Positions 1 through 5,718 of a DNA stretch of 5,718 nt are shown here, piece after piece (positions within the stretch are counted from its first letter, which is position 1; each line of letters opens with the position of its first letter). Origin of the DNA: Anaerolineaceae bacterium (GTDB lineage Bacteria; Chloroflexota; Anaerolineae; Anaerolineales; Anaerolineaceae); contig DMDF01000071.1 in NCBI GenBank assembly GCA_003446605.1, forward strand, positions 645 through 6,362, written 5' to 3'. The notes beneath the pieces were generated by a model. The model saw only the letters and a list, made by a program, of their open reading frames with translations. It made no database searches and was not told the DNA's origin. The position numbers and the translations under genes were made by a program.

Positions 1-757
1 AATACTGGAAACGGGCGGGTGAATATTCTGGTGGGCAATAGGATTTTTCTGCCAGTATTTGGAAAGCAACCTTCATCATATCGATGCGATCTTCCCAACC
101 GAAAGACGAATAGTCATCAATAGCATACAAATCCCGCAACCCGCTGGCTAAGCCAGGTCTTCCAAGATAGGTTGTTACCTCTTCAAGTTTGGTGAGAAAA
201 CTTCGTTCCGGCAGAGGTTTGCCAACCAGGCAGGCGATGGCGTTTCCGGCGCTCCATAAAATCTGTAGATAAGCATGTACAGAATCAACAGTGATAAGGG
301 GGTCTACCCGGTGCAGCGCTGACCATCCCTCGCGAGCCCTGGTGTAGAAATATTGCGAGCGCGCCAGGCTGTTCAGAGGGGAGAAGAAATTAGAAAAAAC
401 TCCTGCTCTTATAAAATCATAAAAGTGGTACGTGTCATATAAAACAAAGGGATTTTCACAGAAAAGGCAACCCATCCAAGGGTCCGTGCGCAGATCCTTG
501 GGCTGGTTGAAGATTCTGCGTGGGAAATGCAAAATATCCAGGTGATAATTATCTGCCAATGGAATTACTTCTCTAGCAGAAGCGGGTTCTGTGTTGTGGA
601 TGAATACAAGGTCAATATCGGTGGCATCCCCTATAAAAAGAGCATCTTTGGTCAAGGATCCAATGAGAAATACGCAAGCAATGTCAGGATTATTGAAGGT
701 CTGTGATTTCACATGATCGCGAGCGATATCCAACAGCTGGTTCCTTGTTACTCTCAT
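1..757 (-). CDS. Pol-beta-like nucleotidyltransferase domain protein, C-terminus outside window
   Basis: The minus-strand frame from ATG at 757 stays open for 252 codons to the left edge, so the 3' end is missing. Residues 31-50 hold the nucleotidyltransferase signature: LIGS with G33-S34, then D47-I-D49 in TDIDLVF. A third acidic residue, D74 in HLDILHF, fits the third metal-binding carboxylate of the Pol-beta/MNT superfamily. These enzymes transfer a nucleoside monophosphate from an NTP to a protein, an antibiotic or another small molecule; the substrate here is unknown. Residues about 105-245 look mainly helical (for example 159-178, SVHAYLQILWSAGNAIACLV) and may be a substrate-binding domain. 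No signal peptide is seen, so it is probably cytoplasmic. The start is supported by GGAAAGG at 766-772, 8 nt upstream. The gene begins 15 nt after the deoxynucleoside kinase stop, so the two are probably co-transcribed. An aminoglycoside-type nucleotidyltransferase is possible but not supported by a specific motif. Confidence 0.8.
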   Translation of the reverse strand, partial: MRVTRNQLLDIARDHVKSQTFNNPDIACVFLIGSLTKDALFIGDATDIDLVFIHNTEPASAREVIPLADNYHLDILHFPRRIFNQPKDLRTDPWMGCLFCENPFVLYDTYHFYDFIRAGVFSNFFSPLNSLARSQYFYTRAREGWSALHRVDPLITVDSVHAYLQILWSAGNAIACLVGKPLPERSFLTKLEEVTTYLGRPGLASGLRDLYAIDDYSSFGWEDRIDMMKVAFQILAEKSYCPPEYSPARFQY

Positions 758-772
758 TTCATTTTCCTTTCC

Positions 773-1414
773 TCACTCCTGGTCAATGGGCAACGTGAAT
801 TGAAAAGGCGGAAGATGCAGTATCTGGCGAATTCGATTATCAATATCCTGCAGGTCAGCCGGGTTATGAACAAAATCGAGATGGTTGCTGTCAATGATCA
901 ATATCTTACGGTCGGCACGACCTTTATTGAAATAGGCTTCATAAGCGTTATTGAGTGCATCAATATAATCAGATTCCATGGATCGTTCGTACGAGCGGTC
1001 GCGCGTAGCGATACGCTGCATGAGCACATCCGTGCTGGCGTGCAAATATACCGTCAGGTCAGGCAGAGGAATCTTTTCCGCCAGAGCAGTATGCACGGAG
1101 TAGTACATTTCGAGTTCATCCCCTGACAGGTTGATGTCAGCAAACAACGCATCCTTTTCAAAGGTGTAATCGGAGATCAAGTTTTTCTTCGTATTTAACA
1201 ACTCAGGTACATTATTGCGCTGCTGACGATAACGGCTTAGCAAAAAGAATATCTGTGTTTGAAAAGCATAACGAGCGCGGTCTTGATAGAATTCTTGCAG
1301 GAACGGATTTTCTTCAAAAATTTCCAGCAGCAGATTTGAGCGGTAGGATGGTTGCAGAAGGCGGGCAAGGCTTGTTTTACCAACGCCGATCACTCCTTCT
1401 ATGGCAATGTACAT
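773..1414 (-). CDS. Deoxynucleoside kinase (dAK/dGK/dCK family)
   Basis: This 213-residue protein should transfer the gamma-phosphate of ATP to a deoxynucleoside, the first step of deoxynucleotide salvage in the cytoplasm. The P-loop is at residues 7-14 (GVIGVGKT). Residues 35-64 carry the family block ENPFLQEFY followed by YAFQTQIFFLLSRYRQ. D82-Y83 begin the DYTFEKDALFA segment, which corresponds to the family region holding the catalytic/substrate residues. The arginine-rich lid is at 134-144 (RIATRDRSYER). The length fits bacterial dNKs (about 200-220 residues). The ATG at 1414 is preceded by AAGGAG at 1420-1425, 5 nt away. It is divergent from ssb, and a nucleotidyltransferase gene follows in the same direction. 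I cannot tell from sequence whether it prefers deoxyadenosine, deoxyguanosine or deoxycytidine, so no gene symbol is given. Confidence 0.93.
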   Translation of the reverse strand: MYIAIEGVIGVGKTSLARLLQPSYRSNLLLEIFEENPFLQEFYQDRARYAFQTQIFFLLSRYRQQRNNVPELLNTKKNLISDYTFEKDALFADINLSGDELEMYYSVHTALAEKIPLPDLTVYLHASTDVLMQRIATRDRSYERSMESDYIDALNNAYEAYFNKGRADRKILIIDSNHLDFVHNPADLQDIDNRIRQILHLPPFQFTLPIDQE

Positions 1415-1433
1415 TTGCTCTCCTTAGAAATTA

Positions 1434-1468
1434 TTGACTTTGGGACTAAATAATCTAAACTATTATAT
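1434..1468 (+). promoter_or_regulatory. Candidate promoter region for ssb
   Basis: TTGACT at 1434-1439 matches the -35 consensus at 5 of 6 positions. A 16-bp spacer leads to TAAACT at 1456-1461 (4 of 6). TATTAT at 1461-1466 is a better -10 (5 of 6) but is 21 bp from that -35. The exact pairing is uncertain. The AT-rich core overlaps the -10 of the opposite kinase promoter. Confidence 0.4.
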
Positions 1469-1490
1469 AACATCATTGCATCACTAAAAA
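1462..1490 (-). promoter_or_regulatory. Candidate promoter for the deoxynucleoside kinase gene
   Basis: Read on the minus strand, a perfect TATAAT lies at 1467-1462. Seventeen bp upstream is a weak -35, TTTTTA (1490-1485), matching 3 of 6 consensus positions. Transcription would begin near 1455 and give a leader of about 40 nt that contains the AAGGAG ribosome binding site. The -10 match and location are good; the -35 is poor. This is an inference from sigma-70-type consensus only. Confidence 0.45.
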
Positions 1491-1502
1491 AGGAGGGATA
1501 GG

Positions 1503-1886
1503 ATGCCATCTCTGAATCGCGTGTTGTTAATAGGTCGGTTGGGAAAAGACCCTGAAACCAGACAGACTCCTAAAGGTTCAGCATATACCACTTTCTCGCT
1601 GGCAGTGGATCGCAAGTGGAAGGATAAAAACGGTGAGCTGCACCAGGATACAGACTGGTTCAATGTGGTCGCGTGGGGAAAACTGGGAGAGATTTGCCAG
1701 AATTATCTTTCGAAAGGCAAGCTGGTCTATGTGGAAGGAAGATTACAAACACGCCGCTACGAGCATGAAGGCAGCGTGCGGTATTTCACCACTGTTGTGA
1801 TGAGCAGCATGCAAATGTTGGAACGGAAAGCCAAAGAACCGGTGCTGGAGGAAACCAACGAAGAACAAGTAGAAATAAACGACTAA
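1503..1886 (+). CDS. ssb: Single-stranded DNA-binding protein (short form)
   Basis: SSB coats single-stranded DNA during replication, repair and recombination. The 127-residue product has one OB fold over residues 1-107. It starts with the family opening SLNRVLLIGRLGKDPETR, followed by FSLAVDRKW (31-39), DTDWFNVVAWGK (49-60) and LVYVEGRLQTRRYE (74-87). W39, W52, W58 and nearby aromatics fit the DNA-stacking surface. The tail after about residue 108 is only about 20 residues. It is acidic (seven Glu/Asp) but ends in EQVEIND, without the DDDIPF-type tip that recruits partner proteins in many bacterial SSBs. Total length is well below the 160-180 residues of the usual replicative form. The start is firm: AGGAGG at 1491-1496, 6 nt before the ATG. 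It is divergent from the kinase gene and convergent with the oligoendopeptidase gene. It could be the sole SSB or an accessory paralogue. Confidence 0.96.
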   Translation: MPSLNRVLLIGRLGKDPETRQTPKGSAYTTFSLAVDRKWKDKNGELHQDTDWFNVVAWGKLGEICQNYLSKGKLVYVEGRLQTRRYEHEGSVRYFTTVVMSSMQMLERKAKEPVLEETNEEQVEIND

Positions 1887-1913
1887 AAAACTGCCGGATA
1901 TTTCACCGGCAGT
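1885..1913. terminator. Bidirectional intrinsic terminator between ssb and the oligoendopeptidase gene
   Basis: ACTGCCGG (1890-1897) pairs perfectly with CCGGCAGT (1906-1913) around an 8-nt loop. On the minus strand the hairpin is followed directly by a U run (A run at 1885-1889 on the plus strand), a textbook intrinsic terminator for the oligoendopeptidase transcript. On the plus strand, the sequence after the stem is less uniformly T-rich (CGTCACACTTTATTTAT), so termination of ssb is probable but weaker. The hairpin fills most of the 36-bp convergent gap. Confidence 0.85.
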
Positions 1914-1922
1914 CGTCACACT

Positions 1923-3704
1923 TTATTTATCGAGCGCCTCAAGCTGAGCTACCATGTTCTCGATCAGGTCGAAGCCACCTTGCCAAAATTGTGGCTGACG
2001 TACATTCATTCCGGCTTCGTCTAGTATTTGCATGGGTGCTTTTGATCCACCTGTGGATAACATGTGAATATAACGCGGCTTGAAACTATCTCCCTCTTCC
2101 TTGAACTGTTTGTAGAGGGATAATACCAGCAGCTGCCCAAAAGCATAGGCATATACATAAAACGGGGTATGGTAAAAGTGAGGGATAGATACCCATTCCC
2201 AGCGGAATTCGTCGCTCAACTTGAGGGAATCCCCAAACTGCACTTGCAGGTTCTGCATGTATGCCTCAGACAGATCATCTACCGATGCACCCTGGTTTGT
2301 CATCTCATGGGCGGTTTTTTCGAACATGGCAAAGAAAGATTGGCGCATGATGGTGGCATAGGCATCATCAACTTGCTTGAAGAGTAGATCGCGGCGTACT
2401 TCTTCGTCCTTTTCTTCTGAAAGCAGGCGGTCTATCAGCATCATTTCACCAAATGTGGAAGCCGTTTCCGCCAGAGGCAGGCAAGCATGCTGGGTAAAGA
2501 TGCTGTGGTCTGCCGCCAGCAGCGAATGAATGGCATGTCCCAATTCATGGGCGAGAGTTGCCATATCATCAGCCTTGCCCTGATAATTGAGCAATACCCA
2601 GGGGGTAATGTCCGGTGCTACCGTGGCACAAAAGGCGCCGACTCGTTTCCCCTTGCGCACCTCACTATCAATGTGGTGGGCGCTGAATACCTTGTGCGCT
2701 AATTGAGCAAAGCGTGGATCGAATTCCTGGAAGGAATCCAGCACCATCTCGGTTGCCATCCCAAAAGAGTAGCTCTTGCTGGCTTCAGCCACAGGAGCGT
2801 ATACATCGTAGCGGCGGATCTGATCAACCCCCAGCCAGGATGCTTTCAACCGGAAGAAGCGTTGAAAGATCGTAGCGTTTTTCTTGCAGACATCCAGCAA
2901 GGTATCCACCACTTCGTCGGGAATGTCATTGGCGAGGTTTCGGGCGGAGATGGGGCTCTTATATCCTCGTAAATTGATGTTTTCGTTGTGCCAATCGCGG
3001 ATGATGGTCTGGTAGATCTGCCCTAAAATCGATCCCTGCTCACCATATACCTGATACAGTTTCTGGTAGGCGGCAGCGCGCAGGTCAGAATCAGACTGTC
3101 TCACCAGAGACATGAGTTCCCCGCGCGTCATATCTTTTTCGTCTCCCCCTACCTTGATCTTGAAGGTATAGCGGTTGGTGATGGAATCATACAAGCGGAT
3201 GAAAGCCGAAAAGCCGGTCAGGTCTTTAATATTAATGACTTTTTCTTCCGGTTCGGATAGCGTGTAATCTTTGAAATGGCGGATCTCTTCCAACCAGTAG
3301 CGGTAATCTCCTGCATCCTTCATCAAACGCTGGGCGGTTTCATCACTGATGCTTTTCCACCACAGGTTGAAGAAAAGGATTTTATTGGATTGCTCGGCAG
3401 CGAATTGTTCGGCGCGTGCTGCCAGGCTCTGTGCTTGTTGGTTTTGGGTATCTTCCGTAAACCACAGCTCTGCATAATCATTGACAAGTGTGATCTGGCG
3501 CGTGATGGTTTCCAGGTCTTTGATGATAGACAGAAAATCTTGCAGTGAAATATCTTCCTTTAGAAGAGAGCGTTTCTTTTCAAAATCAGCTACCAGCGCT
3601 TCAGCTTGTTTAAAAGCTTTTTCCATCTCGGGGGAATCAGCAGAAGAGAACAGATCATCAAGGCTCCAGCGGCTGGGACTAGAAGAAATATTTTCAGGGT
3701 TCAT
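1923..3704 (-). CDS. M3 family oligoendopeptidase (PepF-like zinc metallopeptidase)
   Basis: A cytosolic zinc endopeptidase that should cut short peptides, not intact proteins, in peptide turnover. The catalytic motif HELGH is at residues 386-390: H386 and H390 bind zinc and E387 is the general base. E413 in LAETASTFGE is the expected third ligand. The stretch at 507-518 (IPHFYHTPFYVY) is the conserved C-terminal block supplying substrate- and transition-state-binding His/Tyr residues. Residues about 1-230 are the long helical N-terminal domain of M3B enzymes, and RNLANDIP (255-262) is a recognisable family segment. The length of 593 fits oligoendopeptidase F (about 560-610). No signal peptide or membrane segment is seen. 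The start at 3704 has AAGGAA at 3710-3715, 5 nt upstream. It is the last gene of the leftward cluster, 50 nt behind the phosphatase gene, and ends at a strong terminator. The family is clear; the exact subfamily (pepF or another clade) is not certain. Confidence 0.95.
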   Translation of the reverse strand: MNPENISSSPSRWSLDDLFSSADSPEMEKAFKQAEALVADFEKKRSLLKEDISLQDFLSIIKDLETITRQITLVNDYAELWFTEDTQNQQAQSLAARAEQFAAEQSNKILFFNLWWKSISDETAQRLMKDAGDYRYWLEEIRHFKDYTLSEPEEKVINIKDLTGFSAFIRLYDSITNRYTFKIKVGGDEKDMTRGELMSLVRQSDSDLRAAAYQKLYQVYGEQGSILGQIYQTIIRDWHNENINLRGYKSPISARNLANDIPDEVVDTLLDVCKKNATIFQRFFRLKASWLGVDQIRRYDVYAPVAEASKSYSFGMATEMVLDSFQEFDPRFAQLAHKVFSAHHIDSEVRKGKRVGAFCATVAPDITPWVLLNYQGKADDMATLAHELGHAIHSLLAADHSIFTQHACLPLAETASTFGEMMLIDRLLSEEKDEEVRRDLLFKQVDDAYATIMRQSFFAMFEKTAHEMTNQGASVDDLSEAYMQNLQVQFGDSLKLSDEFRWEWVSIPHFYHTPFYVYAYAFGQLLVLSLYKQFKEEGDSFKPRYIHMLSTGGSKAPMQILDEAGMNVRQPQFWQGGFDLIENMVAQLEALDK

Positions 3705-3723
3705 GGGGTTTCCTTAAAGTGAA

Positions 3724-3758
3724 ATTATGACAATAGGAACATTATACTGCAACGTCAA
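3724..3758 (-). promoter_or_regulatory. Candidate promoter for the oligoendopeptidase gene
   Basis: The 50-bp gap before the gene holds several promoter-like hexamers on the minus strand. TTGACG (3758-3753) overlaps the phosphatase stop codon and is 17 bp from TATTGT (3735-3730). A perfect TATAAT (3746-3741) lacks a matching -35. CATAAT (3729-3724) is 17 bp from TTGCAG (3752-3747). The best-spaced pair is TTGACG/TATTGT. Which one, if any, is used cannot be decided from sequence. Confidence 0.4.
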
Positions 3759-4546
3759 TCGTATCCATGTTGGTTGGCTTGGAGTACTTCCAGTATCTTC
3801 GCATGTATAACAGGGTTGGCTGCAATCAGAGCATAAGGCGATTTGAAGAAATCTGCATTTCCCTGCAGGTCTGTTACCATACCCCCCGCTTCTTTGACCA
3901 GCAGGCTTCCTGCCGCAATATCCCAGGCATGAATACCCATTTCCCAATATCCATCAAACCAACCAGCAGCCACATAAGCGAGATCAATTGCCGCTGATCC
4001 CAATCTGCGGATGGATTGTGCGTGGCTCATAAAGCTTGAAAAATTATCCAGATTGTTGCCATTGGGGTTTTCCATATCATAGGGGAAGCCCGTTACCAGC
4101 ATGGCATCCACCAGTTCTTCTGTTTTTGAGATATGAATAGGGCGTTCGTTCAAATACGCTCCTTGCTCGCGTTCGGCACTGAAACAGTGCGATCGTGTGG
4201 GGTCGAGAGTGACTGCGAGGGTCAGTGCCCCCTGATAGGCATAAGCAATTGTGACGCTGAATAAAGGCACGCCATGTGCATAATTGGAGGTACCATCTAG
4301 AGGATCAATGAACCAACGGTGGTCTTCATTTCCACTGAGAAAACCGCTTTCTTCCGTGATGATACTGTGGTCGGGGAAATCGCGCGTGATTTCCCCCAAC
4401 AGAAATGATTCTGAGCGCTTATCCATTTCGGTGACCAGATCTATGCGCCCTTTATGATAAATCTCATGCTTCTGAAGATATCCATCCATGAGGATGTCTC
4501 CGGCTATTTTTGCTATTCGTATCAAGTAATCCAGATCAGGGGTCAT
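3755..4546 (-). CDS. Inositol monophosphatase family protein (SuhB-like)
   Basis: This is a Mg2+-dependent, lithium-sensitive-type phosphatase that removes phosphate from myo-inositol 1-phosphate or related sugar or nucleotide phosphates; the true substrate is not evident. From the ATG at 4546 it has 263 residues, normal for the family. Motifs in order are DLVTEMD (36-42), the metal-binding ITEES with E65/E66, DPLDGTSNYAHG (81-92) with D81 and D84, RRLGSAAIDLAYVAAG (180-195), and WDIAAGSLLVKEAGG (208-222) with D209. All expected metal ligands are present, so it should be active. An in-frame GTG at 4567 would add seven residues, but no ribosome binding site precedes it. The ATG has GGAG 11 nt upstream and places the usual N-terminal helix (LIRIAKIAGDIL) at the normal distance. 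The gene lies 27 nt after the HD-domain gene and is probably in the same operon. It is cytoplasmic, with no signal peptide. Confidence 0.93.
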   Translation of the reverse strand: MTPDLDYLIRIAKIAGDILMDGYLQKHEIYHKGRIDLVTEMDKRSESFLLGEITRDFPDHSIITEESGFLSGNEDHRWFIDPLDGTSNYAHGVPLFSVTIAYAYQGALTLAVTLDPTRSHCFSAEREQGAYLNERPIHISKTEELVDAMLVTGFPYDMENPNGNNLDNFSSFMSHAQSIRRLGSAAIDLAYVAAGWFDGYWEMGIHAWDIAAGSLLVKEAGGMVTDLQGNADFFKSPYALIAANPVIHAKILEVLQANQHGYD

Positions 4547-4567
4547 TTTCTCAAGAACTCCATGCAC

Positions 4568-4573
4568 ATTATA
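4568..4573 (-). promoter_or_regulatory. TATAAT -10 candidate upstream of the phosphatase gene
   Basis: A perfect TATAAT on the minus strand lies in the 27-nt gap between the HD-domain gene and the phosphatase gene. I see no good -35 at 16-18 bp. TTGATC (4603-4598) is 24 bp away, which is too far. If used, transcription would begin near 4561 and give a 15-nt leader beginning near GGAG, compatible with the ATG at 4546 but not with the GTG at 4567. Confidence 0.25.
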
Positions 4574-5221
4574 TTAACGACGTCCATCCACTTCATTGAT
4601 CAATTGGTTGAAGAAGGTCTCCAAGAAAGCATTTCTACCATGAGCAAGTTTACGACCGGTTTCGGTGTATAGGGTATCTTGAACTTTGCGCAGTTTGAAA
4701 AGGTACTCGTGATACACACTGTGGTGTTCACCCTCGCTCAGCACGCCAGTTTCAATGAATTGGGAGGAAGGCTTACAATAGATCGGCTCACCTGCTTGGA
4801 CCGCATAGCCAATGGTGCGGGCGATCCCGATTGCTCCGATCACATCCAGCTTGTCCGCATCAAAAAGGCACATTGCTTCGATGGTTTGTGGAACTTCGCT
4901 CTTACGAAAACGGTGTGCGCGAATGCAGTGCTGCACTTTTTGAATATCCTCGTCTATCCAATCCATCTCATGTAAAATGCTGCCGGCTCGTTGTGCGGAG
5001 AGCAGGTGATGTTCACAACGGTTTTGTGAAGTTGGATCACTTCCGTCACAATCATGCAGGAGAGCAGCCGTCAGCAGAACATCAGCATCTGCGCCCTCTG
5101 CTTTTCCGATGACCTGGCATAATTTATAAACACGTTCGATATGATCAAAGCCATGTACCGGATCAGGATATGGGTAGAGTTCATGCACGGTTTGCAGATC
5201 GAGGATGCGATGTGTTTTCAT
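4574..5221 (-). CDS. HD-domain phosphohydrolase, YpgQ/YedJ type
   Basis: The HD domain spans most of this 215-residue protein. Metal-binding motifs are HGFDHIERV (23-31), LLHDCDG (55-60 region, with the H56-D57 doublet) and DADKLDVIGAIGIART (121-136), with extra histidines at H98 and H103. The DADKLD..GAIGIAR block and the C-terminal RKLAHGRNAFLETFF segment resemble the Bacillus YpgQ / E. coli YedJ group. YpgQ has been reported to release pyrophosphate from dNTPs, so a nucleotide pyrophosphohydrolase role is an inference here. The ATG at 5221 overlaps the hutI stop as ATGA, and a Shine-Dalgarno AGGTGG (5237-5232) sits inside the end of hutI, 10 nt upstream. Translation is therefore probably coupled to hutI. 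The protein looks complete and cytoplasmic, with no output or sensor domain, which argues against a cyclic-di-nucleotide signalling enzyme. Confidence 0.9.
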   Translation of the reverse strand: MKTHRILDLQTVHELYPYPDPVHGFDHIERVYKLCQVIGKAEGADADVLLTAALLHDCDGSDPTSQNRCEHHLLSAQRAGSILHEMDWIDEDIQKVQHCIRAHRFRKSEVPQTIEAMCLFDADKLDVIGAIGIARTIGYAVQAGEPIYCKPSSQFIETGVLSEGEHHSVYHEYLFKLRKVQDTLYTETGRKLAHGRNAFLETFFNQLINEVDGRR

Positions 5222-5718
5222 GAAAAATTGACCACCTTTCCCTTCTTAATGACCAAATGTACCAGGTTTTCACCAAAGCGGTATCCTAGGTGACGATAAT
5301 CGGGGATATCCAATATCAGAATATCAGCTTGTTTTCCTACATCGAGCGATCCAACCCTGTCATCCATCTGGATCGCCGCTGCAGCGTTGATGGTAGCGGC
5401 GGCAATTGCTTGCGCAGGGGTCATCTTCATAAAGCGGCATGCCAGAGCGATCACAAACTGCATGTTACCACACCATGCAGTGCCCGGATTCAGATCAGAA
5501 GCTAGTGCCAGTAAACCATCCTGTGCAATAATCTGCTGGGCGGGGGTGTAAGCTTGCTCTCCCAATCCAAAAGGCGTGCAGGGCAGCGCAACTGCCACAG
5601 TATCACTGGCGGCAAGAAAGGCTATATCCTCCATGCTTGTTTTTACCAGATGGTCTGCTGAAACTGCTCCAAGGCTGACAGCCCGAGAAGCACCGCCGAT
5701 GTTCTCAAATTCATCCGC
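5218..5718 (-). CDS. hutI: Imidazolonepropionase, C-terminal part (5' end outside window)
   Basis: The open frame runs in from the right edge without a start and encodes the last 166 residues. HutI hydrolyses 4-imidazolone-5-propanoate to N-formimino-L-glutamate, the third step of histidine degradation. Visible family blocks, numbered from the window edge, are ADEFENIGGA (1-10), GAVSADHL (17-24) with H23, LASDLNPGT (72-80) with D75 as the expected metal-ligand aspartate, CRFMKMTPAQAIAAATINAA, then VGSLDVGKQADILILD and YRFGENLV near the C-terminus. The metal-ligand His of the family lies just before ADE and would be just outside the window. A Met at 5634 is internal, not the start, because conserved sequence continues upstream of it. 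The stop overlaps the start of the HD-domain gene. Whether hutU or hutH lie further upstream cannot be seen. Confidence 0.95.
   Translation of the reverse strand, partial: ADEFENIGGASRAVSLGAVSADHLVKTSMEDIAFLAASDTVAVALPCTPFGLGEQAYTPAQQIIAQDGLLALASDLNPGTAWCGNMQFVIALACRFMKMTPAQAIAAATINAAAAIQMDDRVGSLDVGKQADILILDIPDYRHLGYRFGENLVHLVIKKGKVVNFS

Noticed and set aside
713..1126. Plus-strand open frame of 137 codons
   Set aside because: It lies antisense to the deoxynucleoside kinase and the start of the nucleotidyltransferase, has no recognisable family motif and no clear ribosome binding site. The minus-strand genes explain this stretch.
1887..1950. Possible frameshift that removed a canonical SSB tip
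   Set aside because: Reading past the stop in the forward frames gives no acidic Pro-Phe ending. The hairpin terminator begins 4 nt after the stop, which is consistent with a real gene end.
3714..3947. Minus-strand open frame of 77 codons overlapping the end of the phosphatase gene
   Set aside because: It is another frame of the phosphatase coding region, which carries a full set of conserved motifs here.
4679..5112. Two overlapping plus-strand open frames opposite the HD-domain gene
   Set aside because: They are antisense to a gene with clear HD motifs and show no family features of their own.
5368..5402. GC-rich inverted repeat (GCCGCT ... AGCGGC) inside hutI
   Set aside because: It falls in the Ala-rich ATINAAAA block of HutI and is explained by repeated alanine codons, with no sign of a regulatory or mobile-element function.
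5218..5634. Short stand-alone 138-residue amidohydrolase starting at the Met at 5634
   Set aside because: The same frame continues upstream to the window edge with conserved HutI sequence (ADEF, SADHL), so the Met is internal to a larger gene cut by the window.

Overview
The window is a compact, ordinary-looking bacterial chromosome segment with seven protein genes, two of them cut by the window edges. No RNA gene, mobile element, CRISPR array or long repeat is visible. Base composition looks balanced by eye (not computed), gaps are short, and Shine-Dalgarno sequences are clear (AAGGAG, AGGAGG, AAGGAA). The gene set and family styles (a bacterial deoxynucleoside kinase followed by a Pol-beta-like nucleotidyltransferase, a short SSB, an M3 oligoendopeptidase, a SuhB-like phosphatase and HutI) make me lean to Chloroflexota, perhaps Anaerolineae. 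That is an impression from family resemblance, not a demonstrated placement.

Left part (1-1502): a deoxynucleoside kinase (1414-773, minus) is followed after 15 nt by a nucleotidyltransferase-fold protein (757 to beyond position 1, minus). They probably form an operon. The 88-bp gap between the kinase and ssb carries outward-facing promoter candidates that overlap each other.

Middle (1503-1922): ssb on the plus strand encodes a short SSB without the usual C-terminal DDDIPF-type tip. It converges with the oligoendopeptidase gene. A perfect 8-bp stem in the 36-bp gap, with A/T tracts outside it, can serve as a terminator for both genes.

Right part (1923-5718): four minus-strand genes are read in the order hutI (5' end outside the window), an HD-domain phosphohydrolase of the YpgQ/YedJ type, an inositol-monophosphatase-family phosphatase, and an M3 (PepF-like) oligoendopeptidase. 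hutI and the HD gene overlap by ATGA, so translational coupling is likely. The two later gaps (27 and 50 nt) each contain a TATAAT hexamer, so the last two genes may also have their own promoters.

Functionally the window is housekeeping: deoxynucleoside salvage (kinase), probable dNTP or nucleotide hydrolysis (HD protein), ssDNA binding, histidine catabolism (HutI), phosphate-ester hydrolysis and peptide turnover. I found no convincing new system. The most open question is the substrate of the nucleotidyltransferase encoded behind the kinase.
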